Source of the DNA: Thermus thermamylovorans
GTDB lineage: Bacteria > Deinococcota > Deinococci > Deinococcales > Thermaceae
Assembly (NCBI RefSeq): GCF_004307015.1
Contig: NZ_SIJL01000008.1
Coordinates: forward strand, 1-61,066
DNA: 61,066 nucleotides
Reading direction: 5' to 3'
Shown here: positions 35,015 through 43,715 of the stretch, in pieces
Position numbering within the stretch: position 1 is the stretch's first letter
How the letters are laid out: each line of letters begins with the position of its first letter
The notes under the pieces: generated by a model
Database searches by the model: none
The model's input: only the letters and a program-made list of their open reading frames with translations
Told to the model about the DNA's origin: nothing
Made by a program: the position numbers and the translations under genes

Positions 35015-35776
35015 GTGCGGCGCCTGGAACCCAAGCCGGTACCAAGGGTCTGGGGGGGAAGCGCCCTGGGCTTCGGCCCTGGGGTGGGGGAGGTTTGGCT
35101 CGCGGAGGAGCCCCTCCTGGTGAAGCTCCTGGACCCCGCAGACTGGCTTTCCGTGCAGGTCCACCCCCCCCACGCCTACGCCTGGGAGGTGGAGGGAAAG
35201 CCCGGAAAGTACGAGGCCTGGTACGTGCTCACCCCGGGGGAGATCGTCTACGGCTTCGCCCGCCCCGTGTCCCCGGAGGAGGTGCGGCGCCGGGCGGAGG
35301 CGGGCGCCCTGGAGGAGGTCTTGCATCGGGTGCGGGTGGTCCCCGGCCAGCTGGTCTACCTGCCTGCGGGGGTGGTGCACGCCCTGGGCCCGGGGACGCG
35401 GGTCTACGAGGTGCAGACCCCCTCGGACCTCACCTACCGCCTCTACGACTACGGCCGCCCCCGGGAGCTCCACCTGGAGAAGGCCCTGGAGGTGGCCCTC
35501 CTGGAGCCCACCCCATTGCTCCCAGCCCAGCCCGAGCCGGTGGAGGGAGGAGAGCGCCTCCTCCGGACGCCCCATTTCCGCCTTTGCCGCTATCCCTTGC
35601 GGGGGGGGCTTTACCTGAAGCCCCAGGCCCCCCTGCTCCTCACCCTCCTGCAGGGAGAGGCCCTGGTGGAGAGGGTTCGCCTTCAACCCCCAGCCACCGT
35701 CCTCTTGGAGCCGGGGGAAGGGGTCTGGGTGGAGGGGGAAGGGTGGCTTCTTGGGGCTAGCCCTGGAGGGCTTTGA
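35015..35776 (+). CDS. manA: Mannose-6-phosphate isomerase, class I small form
   Basis: This 253-residue cupin enzyme interconverts mannose- and fructose-6-phosphate. Zinc-ligand regions are VQVHPPHAY (His50) and PAGVVHALGPG. GTG 35015 is preferred over ATG 35003 because the -10 box TATGCT overlaps that ATG and lies 7 nt before the GTG. Its 3' end overlaps the convergent MalT-like gene by 20 nt. The neighbour on the other side is a related isomerase, so this is a sugar-phosphate pair. Confidence 0.88.
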   Translation: MRRLEPKPVPRVWGGSALGFGPGVGEVWLAEEPLLVKLLDPADWLSVQVHPPHAYAWEVEGKPGKYEAWYVLTPGEIVYGFARPVSPEEVRRRAEAGALEEVLHRVRVVPGQLVYLPAGVVHALGPGTRVYEVQTPSDLTYRLYDYGRPRELHLEKALEVALLEPTPLLPAQPEPVEGGERLLRTPHFRLCRYPLRGGLYLKPQAPLLLTLLQGEALVERVRLQPPATVLLEPGEGVWVEGEGWLLGASPGGL

Positions 35777-36401
35777 GGAGGGTCTCCACCCGGGGGGAGG
35801 GCCCCTCCCCCAGGTCCTTGTGGAGGCGGGTCCGGTAGCCCTCTAAAAGCCTCCGCGCCCGGGCCTTCTGCCCCCGGGCCAGGCACCTCTCCACCAGGAG
35901 AAGCAGGGCCTCCCCGTGGCCCTCCTTGCCGGCGAAGAGAAGCCTGGCCTCTTCCAGGGTGAAGGCCAGGTCCGCTGCTCTCAGGTGCACGAGCCTTCCC
36001 TCGGAGAGGAGCTTGGGGAGCTCAGGATAGGGGAGGGGATTGCGGCTGGCCAGCACCAGGAGGCAGGGCAGGGTGCGGAGGAGGGGGGAGAGGTCCTCCG
36101 TTCCCGTAAGGTCCTCCAGGATGACCAGGGTGGGTTCAGCTTGAAGGGCCTCCACCACAGCCCCCCAGGGCACCTCCTGGGGTAGGCCCAAAGCCTTGGT
36201 CAAGAGGGCCCTGGGTTCTCCCAGGAGGGCGCTGACCCAAAGGGTGCGAAGGCCTAGTCGGGCGGAAAGCTGACCTGCTAGGACGCTTTTCCCGAAGCCC
36301 GCGGGGGCCTCGAGGTGGATGGCGAAGCCCGGTTCTTCAGGTAGTCGTTCCAGAAGCTTTTTCCGCTCCACGTAAACCGGGCTTTGCCAGGCCAGGGCCA
36401 T
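35757..36401 (-). CDS. Short MalT-like ATPase with BTAD-like tail
   Basis: This 214-residue protein has a P-loop (APAGFGKSVLAGQL) and an LVILEDL Walker B, as in the STAND ATPases of MalT/LuxR regulators, with LAFTLEEARLLFAG where MalT proteins have their ADLRFT..EA block. The C-terminus (ARARRLLEGYRTRLHKDLGEGPSPRVETLL) looks like the end of a BTAD domain. No DNA-binding domain or sensor repeats remain, against 700-900 residues in full-length relatives. It may be a deletion derivative or a minimal regulator. ATG 36401 starts the conserved part. Confidence 0.6.
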   Translation of the reverse strand: MALAWQSPVYVERKKLLERLPEEPGFAIHLEAPAGFGKSVLAGQLSARLGLRTLWVSALLGEPRALLTKALGLPQEVPWGAVVEALQAEPTLVILEDLTGTEDLSPLLRTLPCLLVLASRNPLPYPELPKLLSEGRLVHLRAADLAFTLEEARLLFAGKEGHGEALLLLVERCLARGQKARARRLLEGYRTRLHKDLGEGPSPRVETLLKALQG

Positions 36402-36469
36402 GCTTGGATTCCATTGTAGGCGGGGACCACCCTTGACCAAAGCCCCCTTGCCCCCCAAGACTAGGGGGC

Positions 36470-37759
36470 ATGGACCGCCCCTTCTTGGACCTCGAGCCCT
36501 GCGGCCCCTTGCGGGGGAGCTTGCGGGTACCGGGGGACAAATCCGTCACCCACCGGGGGCTCATGCTCCTGGCCCTGAGCGAGGGAGAGGGGAGGCTTCT
36601 CCACCCCTTGAAGGCGGGGGATACCCTCTCCACCGCCCGGGCCCTTCAGGCCCTGGGGGCGGAGATCGCGGAGGAGGGACCCCACTTCCGGGTGCGGGGG
36701 CGGGGCCTGCGCCTCAGGGAGCCTGAGGACGTTCTGGACTGCGGCAACGCCGGTACCCTCATGCGCCTCCTCCTGGGTCTCCTGGCGGGGCAGGAGGGGC
36801 TTTTCGCCGTCCTCACCGGGGACGCTTCCCTCAGGCGCCGCCCCATGGGCCGGGTGGTGGAGCCCTTGCGCCAGATGGGGGCCGAGATCGATGGGCGGGA
36901 GGGGGGAAAGCGGGCTCCCCTGGCGGTGCGGGGCGGGGGGCTAAGGGGCATCGCCTACACCCTCCCCGTCCCCAGCGCCCAGGTGAAAAGCGCCCTCCTC
37001 CTGGCGGGCCTCTTCGCCGAAGGGGTCACGGAGGTGGTGGAGCCCATCCCCACCCGGGACCACACGGAAAGGCTTTTTCGCCACTTTGGGCTTCCCCTGG
37101 AGACCGAGGGCCCGCGTATCCGCACCCGGAGGGCCGAGCCCTTCCCCGCCAAGGACCTCACCGTGCCCGGGGACTTCTCCTCGGCGGCCTTTTTCCTGGT
37201 GGCGGCCCTCGTCACCCCGGGTTCCGAGGTCACCGTGGAGGGCGTGGGCCTGAACCCCACCCGCACCGGCCTCCTGGAGGTGCTGAAGGCCATGGGGGCG
37301 GATCTGGAGTGGCGGGTGCTGGAAGGGGAGGGGGGGGAGCCCGTGGGCTATGTGCGGGCCCGGTATGGTCCCCTGAAGGGGGTCCAGGTGGACCCCGCCC
37401 TCATCCCCCTCATGGTGGATGAGGTGCCCATCCTGGCCGCCGCCGCCGCCTGGGCGGAAGGGGAGACCCACATCCCGAACCTTGCCGAGCTCCGGGTGAA
37501 GGAATCGGACCGGGTCCAGGCCATCGCCCACAACCTCCGCGCCCTGGGGGTGGCGGTGGAGGAGGGGCCGGACTGGCTCCGCATCGGGGGCGGTGGGGTG
37601 CGAAGGGGGGAGGTGGAACCCTTCCACGACCACCGCATCGCCATGGCCTTCGCCGTGGCCGGCCTCCCCGTGGGGGTGAGGGTTTGGGAACCAGGGTGGG
37701 CGGAGATTTCCTACCCGGGGTTTTTCGGGGACCTCCGGCGGCTATGCGGGGCATCGTGA
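36470..37759 (+). CDS. aroA: 3-phosphoshikimate 1-carboxyvinyltransferase (EPSP synthase)
   Basis: This 429-residue enzyme joins PEP to shikimate-3-phosphate in the shikimate pathway. [11 protein letters not shown] (Lys24, Arg29), [31 protein letters not shown] and [15 protein letters not shown] are all present. It overlaps cmk by 16 nt and leads a five-gene operon. Confidence 0.96.
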   Translation: MDRPFLDLEPCGPLRGSLRVPGDKSVTHRGLMLLALSEGEGRLLHPLKAGDTLSTARALQALGAEIAEEGPHFRVRGRGLRLREPEDVLDCGNAGTLMRLLLGLLAGQEGLFAVLTGDASLRRRPMGRVVEPLRQMGAEIDGREGGKRAPLAVRGGGLRGIAYTLPVPSAQVKSALLLAGLFAEGVTEVVEPIPTRDHTERLFRHFGLPLETEGPRIRTRRAEPFPAKDLTVPGDFSSAAFFLVAALVTPGSEVTVEGVGLNPTRTGLLEVLKAMGADLEWRVLEGEGGEPVGYVRARYGPLKGVQVDPALIPLMVDEVPILAAAAAWAEGETHIPNLAELRVKESDRVQAIAHNLRALGVAVEEGPDWLRIGGGGVRRGEVEPFHDHRIAMAFAVAGLPVGVRVWEPGWAEISYPGFFGDLRRLCGAS

Positions 37760-38370
37760 CCATCGACGGGCCCTCGGCCTCGGGGAAGAGCTCCGTGGCC
37801 AGACGGGTGGCGGAGGCCCTGGGGGTGCCCTACCTTTCCAGCGGCCTCCTCTACCGGGCGGCGGCCCATCTGGCCTTGCGGGCGGGGGTGGACCCGGGGA
37901 ACGAGGCGGGGCTTTTGGCCCTTCTGGCGGTTTCTCGGGTACGCCTTCTCCCAGAGAGGGCGGGCAACCGGGTGTTGGCGGATGGGGAAGACCTCACCCC
38001 CTTCCTCCATACCCCCGAGGTGGACCGCACCGTCTCCCGGGTGGCCCGCCACAAGGGGGTGCGGGCCTGGGTGAACGAGAGGCTCAAGGAGGTGCCTCCC
38101 CCCTTCGTGGCCGAGGGGCGGGACATGGGGACGGCGGTCTTCCCCGAGGCGCCGCACAAGTTCTACCTCACCGCCCGCCCCGAGGTGCGGGCCGAAAGGC
38201 GGGCCAAGGAGCGGCCCCAGGCCTACGAGGAGGTGCTAAGGGACCTCCTCCTGCGGGACGAGCGGGACCGGGGGCAAAGCGCCCCTGCCCCCGACGCCCT
38301 GGTCATCGACACCAGCGAGATGGGCCTCGAGGCGGTGGTGGCCCGGGTGCTCTCCCACATCCAGGACTGA
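37744..38370 (+). CDS. cmk: Cytidylate kinase
   Basis: This 208-residue enzyme phosphorylates CMP and dCMP. P-loop GPSASGKSS (9-17), the CMP-binding [15 protein letters not shown] and the lid region [11 protein letters not shown] are present. ATG 37744 lies inside the end of aroA. The pairing with aroA is common in bacteria. Confidence 0.95.
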   Translation: MRGIVTIDGPSASGKSSVARRVAEALGVPYLSSGLLYRAAAHLALRAGVDPGNEAGLLALLAVSRVRLLPERAGNRVLADGEDLTPFLHTPEVDRTVSRVARHKGVRAWVNERLKEVPPPFVAEGRDMGTAVFPEAPHKFYLTARPEVRAERRAKERPQAYEEVLRDLLLRDERDRGQSAPAPDALVIDTSEMGLEAVVARVLSHIQD

Positions 38371-38372
38371 CC

Positions 38373-39146
38373 ATGGTGCCGGGAGCCAAGGAAAGGCCGG
38401 TACAGGAGTTCCTTAACGTCCTGGTCTTCCGCCCCTTGGCCCACCTGGTGGTCCTCCTGCTGTACCGCACCCGCGTTAGGCCCCACCACCTGGTCCTCTT
38501 CCACACCGCCCTCACCCTCCTGGCCGCCTGGCTGCTGGCTTTGGGCCATGACCTCCCCGCTGCCCTTCTCCTGCAGCTCAAGACCACCTTGGACAACGCC
38601 GACGGGCAGCTGGCCCGCCTGCGGGGAGAGGCTTCCGAAATGGGCCGCTACCTGGACACGGAGCTGGACGTCCTGGGCAACGGGTTCCTCTTTTGGGCCC
38701 TGGGAGCCCGCACCGGGGCCTGGGGCCTGGCCCTTTTGGCCTTTTTGGTCTTCACCCTGGTCCAGTCCTACGACTTCAACCTGGAGCGGCTTTATAAGGA
38801 GGCCCGGGGGTTCCCTCCTGGATCGGGTCCACGCGACCCCGAAAGCCGCCTGCTGCGCCTGTTGCGGGGGATCTACCGCCTCCTCTTCCTGCCCCAGGAC
38901 CGGGGGATCACCGCCCTGGAGCGCTTCCTCCAAACCCGGTTTCGCCTGGACCCTTTCCGCTTCTGGGACGAGGGGGCCCTGGTGGGGGTGGTGAACCTGG
39001 GGCTTTCCACCCAGCTTTTCTTCCTGGGGGTGTTCCTGGTCTTCCACCAGCCTGGGGCCTACCTCACCTTCGTCCTGCTTCAGGGCCTGTACCTTGGGCT
39101 TTGGTACGTATGGAGGATCGTCCGCGCTATCCCATCCCCACGGTAG
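38373..39146 (+). CDS. CDP-alcohol phosphatidyltransferase family membrane protein
   Basis: This 257-residue membrane enzyme has the complete family signature DG(x)2AR(x)8G(x)3D(x)3D in [12 protein letters not shown]...GRYLDTELD, with Asp74, Asp77, Asp95 and Asp99. It transfers a phospho-alcohol from a CDP-linked donor, but the acceptor (glycerol phosphate, inositol phosphate or other) cannot be read from sequence. It starts 2 nt after cmk, whose product helps supply CTP. Its end overlaps the Nudix gene by 37 nt. Confidence 0.85.
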   Translation: MVPGAKERPVQEFLNVLVFRPLAHLVVLLLYRTRVRPHHLVLFHTALTLLAAWLLALGHDLPAALLLQLKTTLDNADGQLARLRGEASEMGRYLDTELDVLGNGFLFWALGARTGAWGLALLAFLVFTLVQSYDFNLERLYKEARGFPPGSGPRDPESRLLRLLRGIYRLLFLPQDRGITALERFLQTRFRLDPFRFWDEGALVGVVNLGLSTQLFFLGVFLVFHQPGAYLTFVLLQGLYLGLWYVWRIVRAIPSPR

Positions 39147-39520
39147 GGGCCCTGGTGGAGCAGGCGGGCCGGGTGCTTTTGGTGCGCACAGCCAAGTGGC
39201 GGGGGCTTTGGGGGGTGCCCGGGGGGAAGGTGGAGTGGGGGGAGGGCCTGGAGGAGGCCTTGCGGCGGGAGTTCCGGGAGGAGGTGGGCCTGGAGCTTCG
39301 AGGGGTACGCCTCGCTTTGGTACAGGAGGCCATCTTCAGCGAAGAGTTCCACAAGCCCATCCACATGCTCCTCTTCAACTACTTTGCCCTGGGGGAAGGG
39401 GAGGTGCGGCCGGGGGAGGAGATCCTGGAATGGGCCTGGGTGGAGCCCGGGGCGGGGCTTGCCTTCCCCCTGAACACCTTTACCCGGAGGCTTCTGGAGC
39501 GGTACTTGGAGGGAGCATGA
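39110..39520 (+). CDS. Nudix hydrolase
   Basis: This 136-residue protein has a full Nudix box ([14 protein letters not shown], then [12 protein letters not shown]; about residues 38-63), with GX5EX7REUXEEXGU intact. It hydrolyses a nucleoside diphosphate linked to another group; substrate unknown. It is inserted between genes for a CDP-alcohol enzyme and an SDR, with overlapping ends on both sides. Confidence 0.9.
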   Translation: MEDRPRYPIPTVGALVEQAGRVLLVRTAKWRGLWGVPGGKVEWGEGLEEALRREFREEVGLELRGVRLALVQEAIFSEEFHKPIHMLLFNYFALGEGEVRPGEEILEWAWVEPGAGLAFPLNTFTRRLLERYLEGA

Positions 39521-40221
39521 GGACCGCCTTGGTCACCGGTAGCGCCAAGGGCATTGGCCGGGCCATCCTCCTGGCCCTGGCCAAGGAGGGCTACCACGTG
39601 GCGGTGCACTACCGCACCTCGGAAGGGCTGGCGGAGGCCACCCGCAAGGAGGCGGAGGCCCTGGGGGTGAGGGCCATCAAGGTGCGGGCCGACCTCACCC
39701 GGGAGGCGGAGGTCTTGGCCCTGGTGGAGGAGGTGCGTTACCACCTGGGCGGGGTAGGGGTGCTGGTGAACAACGTGGGGGACTACCTCCACAAGCCCAT
39801 CGAGGAGGTGAGCCTCGAGGAGTGGCGCTGGATCCTGGACACCAACCTCACCGCCACCTTCCTCCTCACCCAGAAGGTCCTCCCCCTCATGGTGGCCCAG
39901 GGGTTTGGCCGCATCGTGAACCTGGGCTACGCCGGGGCGGGGAACCTCCTGGCCCGGACCCACATCACCCCCTACGCCATCGCCAAGACGGGGGTGATCC
40001 TCTACACCAAGGCCATCGCCAAGCGCTTTGCCCAGGCGGGGATCACCGCCAACGTGGTGGCCCCGGGGGTGGCGGAAAACTCCGTGTCCAAGCCCCTTCA
40101 AGAGATCCCCATGGCCCGGCTGGCCCTCCTGGAGGAGATCGCCCGGGCGGTGCTCTTCTTCGTGGGGGAGCCCTACGTGACGGGGCAGGTCCTCGAGGTG
40201 GCGGGGGGGTGGAACCTCTGA
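39517..40221 (+). CDS. Short-chain dehydrogenase/reductase lacking the usual catalytic Ser
   Basis: This 234-residue Rossmann protein has [18 protein letters not shown] (NADPH-type), LVNNVGDY and the YxxxK pair Tyr153/Lys157 (PYAIAK). The catalytic Ser expected 13 residues before Tyr is Gly140 ([10 protein letters not shown]). FabG and most SDRs have Ser there; pteridine reductases have Asp. It may reduce an unusual substrate. ATGA overlaps the Nudix stop. It ends the aroA operon, followed by a hairpin. Confidence 0.85.
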   Translation: MRTALVTGSAKGIGRAILLALAKEGYHVAVHYRTSEGLAEATRKEAEALGVRAIKVRADLTREAEVLALVEEVRYHLGGVGVLVNNVGDYLHKPIEEVSLEEWRWILDTNLTATFLLTQKVLPLMVAQGFGRIVNLGYAGAGNLLARTHITPYAIAKTGVILYTKAIAKRFAQAGITANVVAPGVAENSVSKPLQEIPMARLALLEEIARAVLFFVGEPYVTGQVLEVAGGWNL

Positions 40222-40224
40222 GCA

Positions 40225-40252
40225 CCCCGCCGTGGCTTGCGCCGCGACGGGG
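40225..40252 (+). terminator. Hairpin after the aroA operon
   Basis: CCCCGCCGTGGC and GCCGCGACGGGG pair around TTGC with one mismatch and one G-T pair. It is 3 nt after the SDR stop. It shares its loop and stem core with the hairpin at 34091-34120. The next 210 bp before the PAP2-GDPD gene hold no other clear element apart from a possible TTGCTG-N17-TAGGGT promoter. Confidence 0.55.
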
Positions 40253-40466
40253 TTCCAAAAGGGTGCGCGGGCCGGCGTGCCTCCCCCTGAGGGCGGGGGG
40301 GAGCGCGCGGGCACCCTCGAGGCCCGGCCTTGCTGGCCGCCCGGTTTGCGGGTAGGGTGGGGAAAACCCGGGGGAAGACCACGGGTAGGCCGGCCCCTTG
40401 CCGGGTGCTCCCTCTGGCCGCCCCTCGTGATCTCGCCCCCCCCGGGGGGAAGGACGGTGAGGCCCC

Positions 40467-42257
40467 GTGTGGGGATATGAGCTCATCCTGGCCCTGCAGT
40501 CCTTGTCCCGGCCCTGGCTGGACGCCTTTTTCCTCCTCGCCACCCAACTGGGCCACCACTACGCCTACATGCTCATCCTGCCCTTCGTCTACTGGGCGGT
40601 GGACCGGCGGGTGGGACGGCAGCTGGCGGGGGTGTTCCTGGCCTCCATGTGGCTCAACGGTCTTTTGAAGGAGTACCTGACCCTGCCCCGGCCCGACCCC
40701 GCGGTGGTGCGCCACCTGGTGGCCGAGCCCAGCCCGGGGTTTCCCTCGGGCCACGCCCAGGGAGCGGCCACCTTGTGGGGGTATTTGGCCGCCGCCTTCC
40801 GCCGGCGGTGGCTCACCGCCCTGGCCGTGGCCCTCATCTTCCTCATCGCTCTTTCCCGGCTCTACCTGGGGGTCCACTTCCCCGCGGACGTGCTGGGGGG
40901 TTTGGCCATCGGCCTCGCCCTGGTCCTGGCCTTCCGCTGGCTCCTCGCCCGTTCCTTTGGGGCCCGGCTTTCCTTGGGGCAGCGCCTCGCTCTGGTGGTG
41001 GCCGTTCCCCTGCTCCTCTACCCCCTCTACCAGACGGGCACCTCCGAGCAGATCCTGGGCTTTTTCCTGGGGTTCTTCGCCGCCGACCTGGTGGCGGGCC
41101 ACCTGGTGGCCTACCGGGAACGGGTGCCCCTGGGGCAGCAGGCCCTCAAGCTGGCTGTGGGCTATCTGGGGTTCTTCGCCCTCATCGCCTTGCACGTGGC
41201 CTTCGTGCCCGTGGGCCTTCCGGCGGTGCTGGGCTACAGCCTGATCGCCCTCTGGGTGGCTCTGGGGGCCCCCGCCCTCTTCCGCCGCTGGGGCCTGGCG
41301 GGGGAGGCACCTGTTCCCCCTGTGGACGCTGGGGCCCGCCGGCGCCTGCGCCCCTATGTGGGGGCGGCCGCCCTGGTTCTGGGCCTGGTGGTGGCCAGCT
41401 CCCTTTATGTCCGGTTGGCGGTGCCCCCCGTGTCCCCTCCCCCCGTCCTCCAGACCGAGGGGGTGATGATCATCGCCCACCGGGGCGCGCCGGCCCTGGC
41501 TCCGGAGAACACCCTGCCTGCCTTTCAGGCGGCCTTGGAGCAGGGAGCCCACATGCTGGAGCTGGACGTCTGGCGCACCCGGGACGGGGTGGTGGTGGTG
41601 ATCCACGACGAGACCGTGGACCGCACCACCGACGGCCAGGGCCGGGTGGGTGGGATGTCCCTGGAAGAGCTCCAGAGCTTGGACGCGGGCTACCGGTTCA
41701 CCCCCGATGGGGGCTTCACCTACCCCTGGCGTGGGCGGGGGGTGCGGGTGCCCACCCTGGAGGAGGTGCTCACCACCTTCCCCGAGGCCCGCTTCCTCAT
41801 CGAGATCAAGGAGAACGCCCCCGGCATGCCCGAGGCGGTCCTAGCCGTGGTGGACGCCATGGGGGCTCGGGACCGGGTGGTGCTGGCCTCCTTCCACGAC
41901 GAGGTGATCCGCCGGGTCAGGGAACTGGCCCCCGGGATTCCCACCGGCCACGCCTCCGGGGAGGCCCTGCGCCTGGTGGTGCTCCAGCGGCTGGGGCTTG
42001 CGGCCTTCGCCCCGCCCGTGGCCGAGGCCCTGCAGGTGCCCGAGTGGCACGGCCCCTTGCGGGTGGCCAACCCTGGCCTGGCCCGGCTGGCCCGGCGCCA
42101 AGGCCTGGCCTTCCACGTGTGGACCGTCAACGAGGTGGAGGACATGTACCGGATCATCGGCCTGGGGGCCAATGGCCTCATCACCGACTACCCGGATCGG
42201 TTGCGCCAGGTCCTAGAGGTGCTAGGCCGGAACCGTCCGGAGCACCTTTTTTACTGA
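40467..42257 (+). CDS. PAP2 phosphatase - glycerophosphodiester phosphodiesterase fusion
   Basis: This 596-residue protein joins two enzyme domains. The N-terminal PAP2 part has KX6RP (Lys68 to Arg75-Pro76), PSGH (93-96) and SRX5HX3D (Ser130, His137, Asp141), with membrane helices. A membrane segment (about 155-330, several helices) links it to a GDPD domain beginning at AHRGAPALAPENTLPAF (His338), with ELDVWRTRDG and VIHDETVDRTT. PAP2 removes a lipid phosphate; GDPD cleaves glycerophosphodiesters to glycerol-3-phosphate. The start is GTG 40467, with weak ribosome binding. Confidence 0.9.
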   Translation: MWGYELILALQSLSRPWLDAFFLLATQLGHHYAYMLILPFVYWAVDRRVGRQLAGVFLASMWLNGLLKEYLTLPRPDPAVVRHLVAEPSPGFPSGHAQGAATLWGYLAAAFRRRWLTALAVALIFLIALSRLYLGVHFPADVLGGLAIGLALVLAFRWLLARSFGARLSLGQRLALVVAVPLLLYPLYQTGTSEQILGFFLGFFAADLVAGHLVAYRERVPLGQQALKLAVGYLGFFALIALHVAFVPVGLPAVLGYSLIALWVALGAPALFRRWGLAGEAPVPPVDAGARRRLRPYVGAAALVLGLVVASSLYVRLAVPPVSPPPVLQTEGVMIIAHRGAPALAPENTLPAFQAALEQGAHMLELDVWRTRDGVVVVIHDETVDRTTDGQGRVGGMSLEELQSLDAGYRFTPDGGFTYPWRGRGVRVPTLEEVLTTFPEARFLIEIKENAPGMPEAVLAVVDAMGARDRVVLASFHDEVIRRVRELAPGIPTGHASGEALRLVVLQRLGLAAFAPPVAEALQVPEWHGPLRVANPGLARLARRQGLAFHVWTVNEVEDMYRIIGLGANGLITDYPDRLRQVLEVLGRNRPEHLFY

Positions 42258-42328
42258 GGGGCCTCAGCCCTTGCGGGCCAGGCCGGTTGACCCGGCCGCC
42301 GGGTCCTGCTAGAGGTAAGGGCAGAGGG

Positions 42329-43633
42329 ATGTCCGTGTGGGAGGCTTTGGTGGTGGGGGCGGGCCCCTCCGGCCTGGCGGCCCTTCGCCGCCTTAAGGAG
42401 GCCGGCCTCCCGGCTCTGGCCTTGGAGAAGCGGCACGACGTGGGGGGTGTTTGGCTTTACGAGGAGGACCCCGAAGGCCACTCCAGCGCCTACCGCACCC
42501 TGGTGACCATCACCTCCAAGGCCTGCTCGGAGATGGAGGGGCATCCCTTTCCCCCTGACTGGCCCGACTACCTGCCCCACTCCCTGGTGCGGCGCTACTT
42601 CCGCACCTACGCTGAGCGCTTCGGCCTGCTGGGGAGCATCCGCTTCGGGGAGGCGGTGCAGGAGGCCCGCCGCTGCCAAGGGGTGTGGGAGGTGCGCACG
42701 CAAAGCGGGCGGGTTTACCGGGGCCGGTACCTCATCGCCGCCTCCGGCCACCACTGGAAGGCTTTCCTGCCCAGCTATCCGGGCCAATTTTTGGGGGAGA
42801 GCTACCACGCCCACGCCTACAAGGACCCCTGCCAGCTCCGGGACCGGCGGGTCCTGGTTGTGGGCCTGGGCAACTCCGGCGCGGACATCGCCGTGGACGC
42901 CGTGCGCACGGCCAGCGCGGTGGAGGTTTCCCTCAGGCGGGGCTACCACGTTCTGCCCAAGTTCAGCCTCTTCGGGGAGCCCACCGACGCCCTCTACCGC
43001 CGCCTGGTGGCACCCCTTCCCCGGCCCCTGCGTCCTTTGCTGGCTGGCTTGCTCCTCCGCCTCCTGGTGGGGCCCTGGGGGCGCTACGGCCTGCCCCAAC
43101 CCCAAGAACCCCTCTTCTACACCCATCCCCTGGTCAACAGCGAGCTGCTCTACCACCTGCGCCACGGCCGTATCCGGGTCCGGCCGGGCATCGCCCGGCT
43201 GGAGGGGCAGAGGGTCCACTTTGTCGACGGCACCTCCGGGGAGTACGACACCCTGATCTGGGCCACAGGGTACGCGGTGGACTTCCCCTACCTGCCCCCT
43301 GAGCTAGTCCCCGCCGGGGAAAAGGTCCGCCGTCTCTACCTGCATATCTTCCACCTGGACGAGCCCTCGCTGGTCTTCCTGGGGCTGATCCAGCCGAACG
43401 GTTGCCTGTGGAACCTCTCGGAGAAGCAGGCGGCCCTGGTGGCCCGGTACATCCAGGGGAGCTACCGGTTGCCTCCGGATGCGGAGGAGGAGGCCCGGAG
43501 GATGTGGGAGGCCCACCGGCGCCGGTACGCCCAAAGCCCCCGTCACCTTCTGGAGGTGGACTGGTACGAGTACGCCGCCCTGATGGACCGTCTGGTGGCC
43601 CGACACCCTTTGCCCTCCCCGCCTTTCGCCTGA
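42329..43633 (+). CDS. Flavin-containing monooxygenase-like protein
   Basis: This 434-residue oxidoreductase has an FAD-binding GAGPSG (10-15), the FMO fingerprint FLGESYHAHAY (154-164, FxGxxxHxxxY) and an NADPH site GLGNSGAD (179-186), with ATGY later. Such enzymes oxygenate N or S atoms or perform Baeyer-Villiger reactions. The C-terminal half has a hydrophobic stretch (PRPLRPLLAGLLLRLLVGP) that may associate with membranes. ATG 42329 has AGAGGG upstream. Confidence 0.85.
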   Translation: MSVWEALVVGAGPSGLAALRRLKEAGLPALALEKRHDVGGVWLYEEDPEGHSSAYRTLVTITSKACSEMEGHPFPPDWPDYLPHSLVRRYFRTYAERFGLLGSIRFGEAVQEARRCQGVWEVRTQSGRVYRGRYLIAASGHHWKAFLPSYPGQFLGESYHAHAYKDPCQLRDRRVLVVGLGNSGADIAVDAVRTASAVEVSLRRGYHVLPKFSLFGEPTDALYRRLVAPLPRPLRPLLAGLLLRLLVGPWGRYGLPQPQEPLFYTHPLVNSELLYHLRHGRIRVRPGIARLEGQRVHFVDGTSGEYDTLIWATGYAVDFPYLPPELVPAGEKVRRLYLHIFHLDEPSLVFLGLIQPNGCLWNLSEKQAALVARYIQGSYRLPPDAEEEARRMWEAHRRRYAQSPRHLLEVDWYEYAALMDRLVARHPLPSPPFA

Positions 43634-43702
43634 ACTCCACTCCGTTCACAAGGGCGCACCCCCTCGAGCCCCTGCCCATCGGCGATCGATCCCTTTGCGT
43701 GA

Positions 43703-43708
43703 TACCGT
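43703..43708 (+). promoter_or_regulatory. -10 box of nrnA leaderless promoter
   Basis: TACCGT is 7 nt before ATG 43716. The -35 region is not convincing. Confidence 0.35.
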
Positions 43709-43715
43709 AGGTCCT

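Noticed and set aside
40649-43633. One 994-residue frame joining the PAP2-GDPD region to the flavin monooxygenase.
   Set aside because: The first 560 residues are the wrong frame of the PAP2-GDPD gene; the monooxygenase begins at ATG 42329 with a normal FAD motif.
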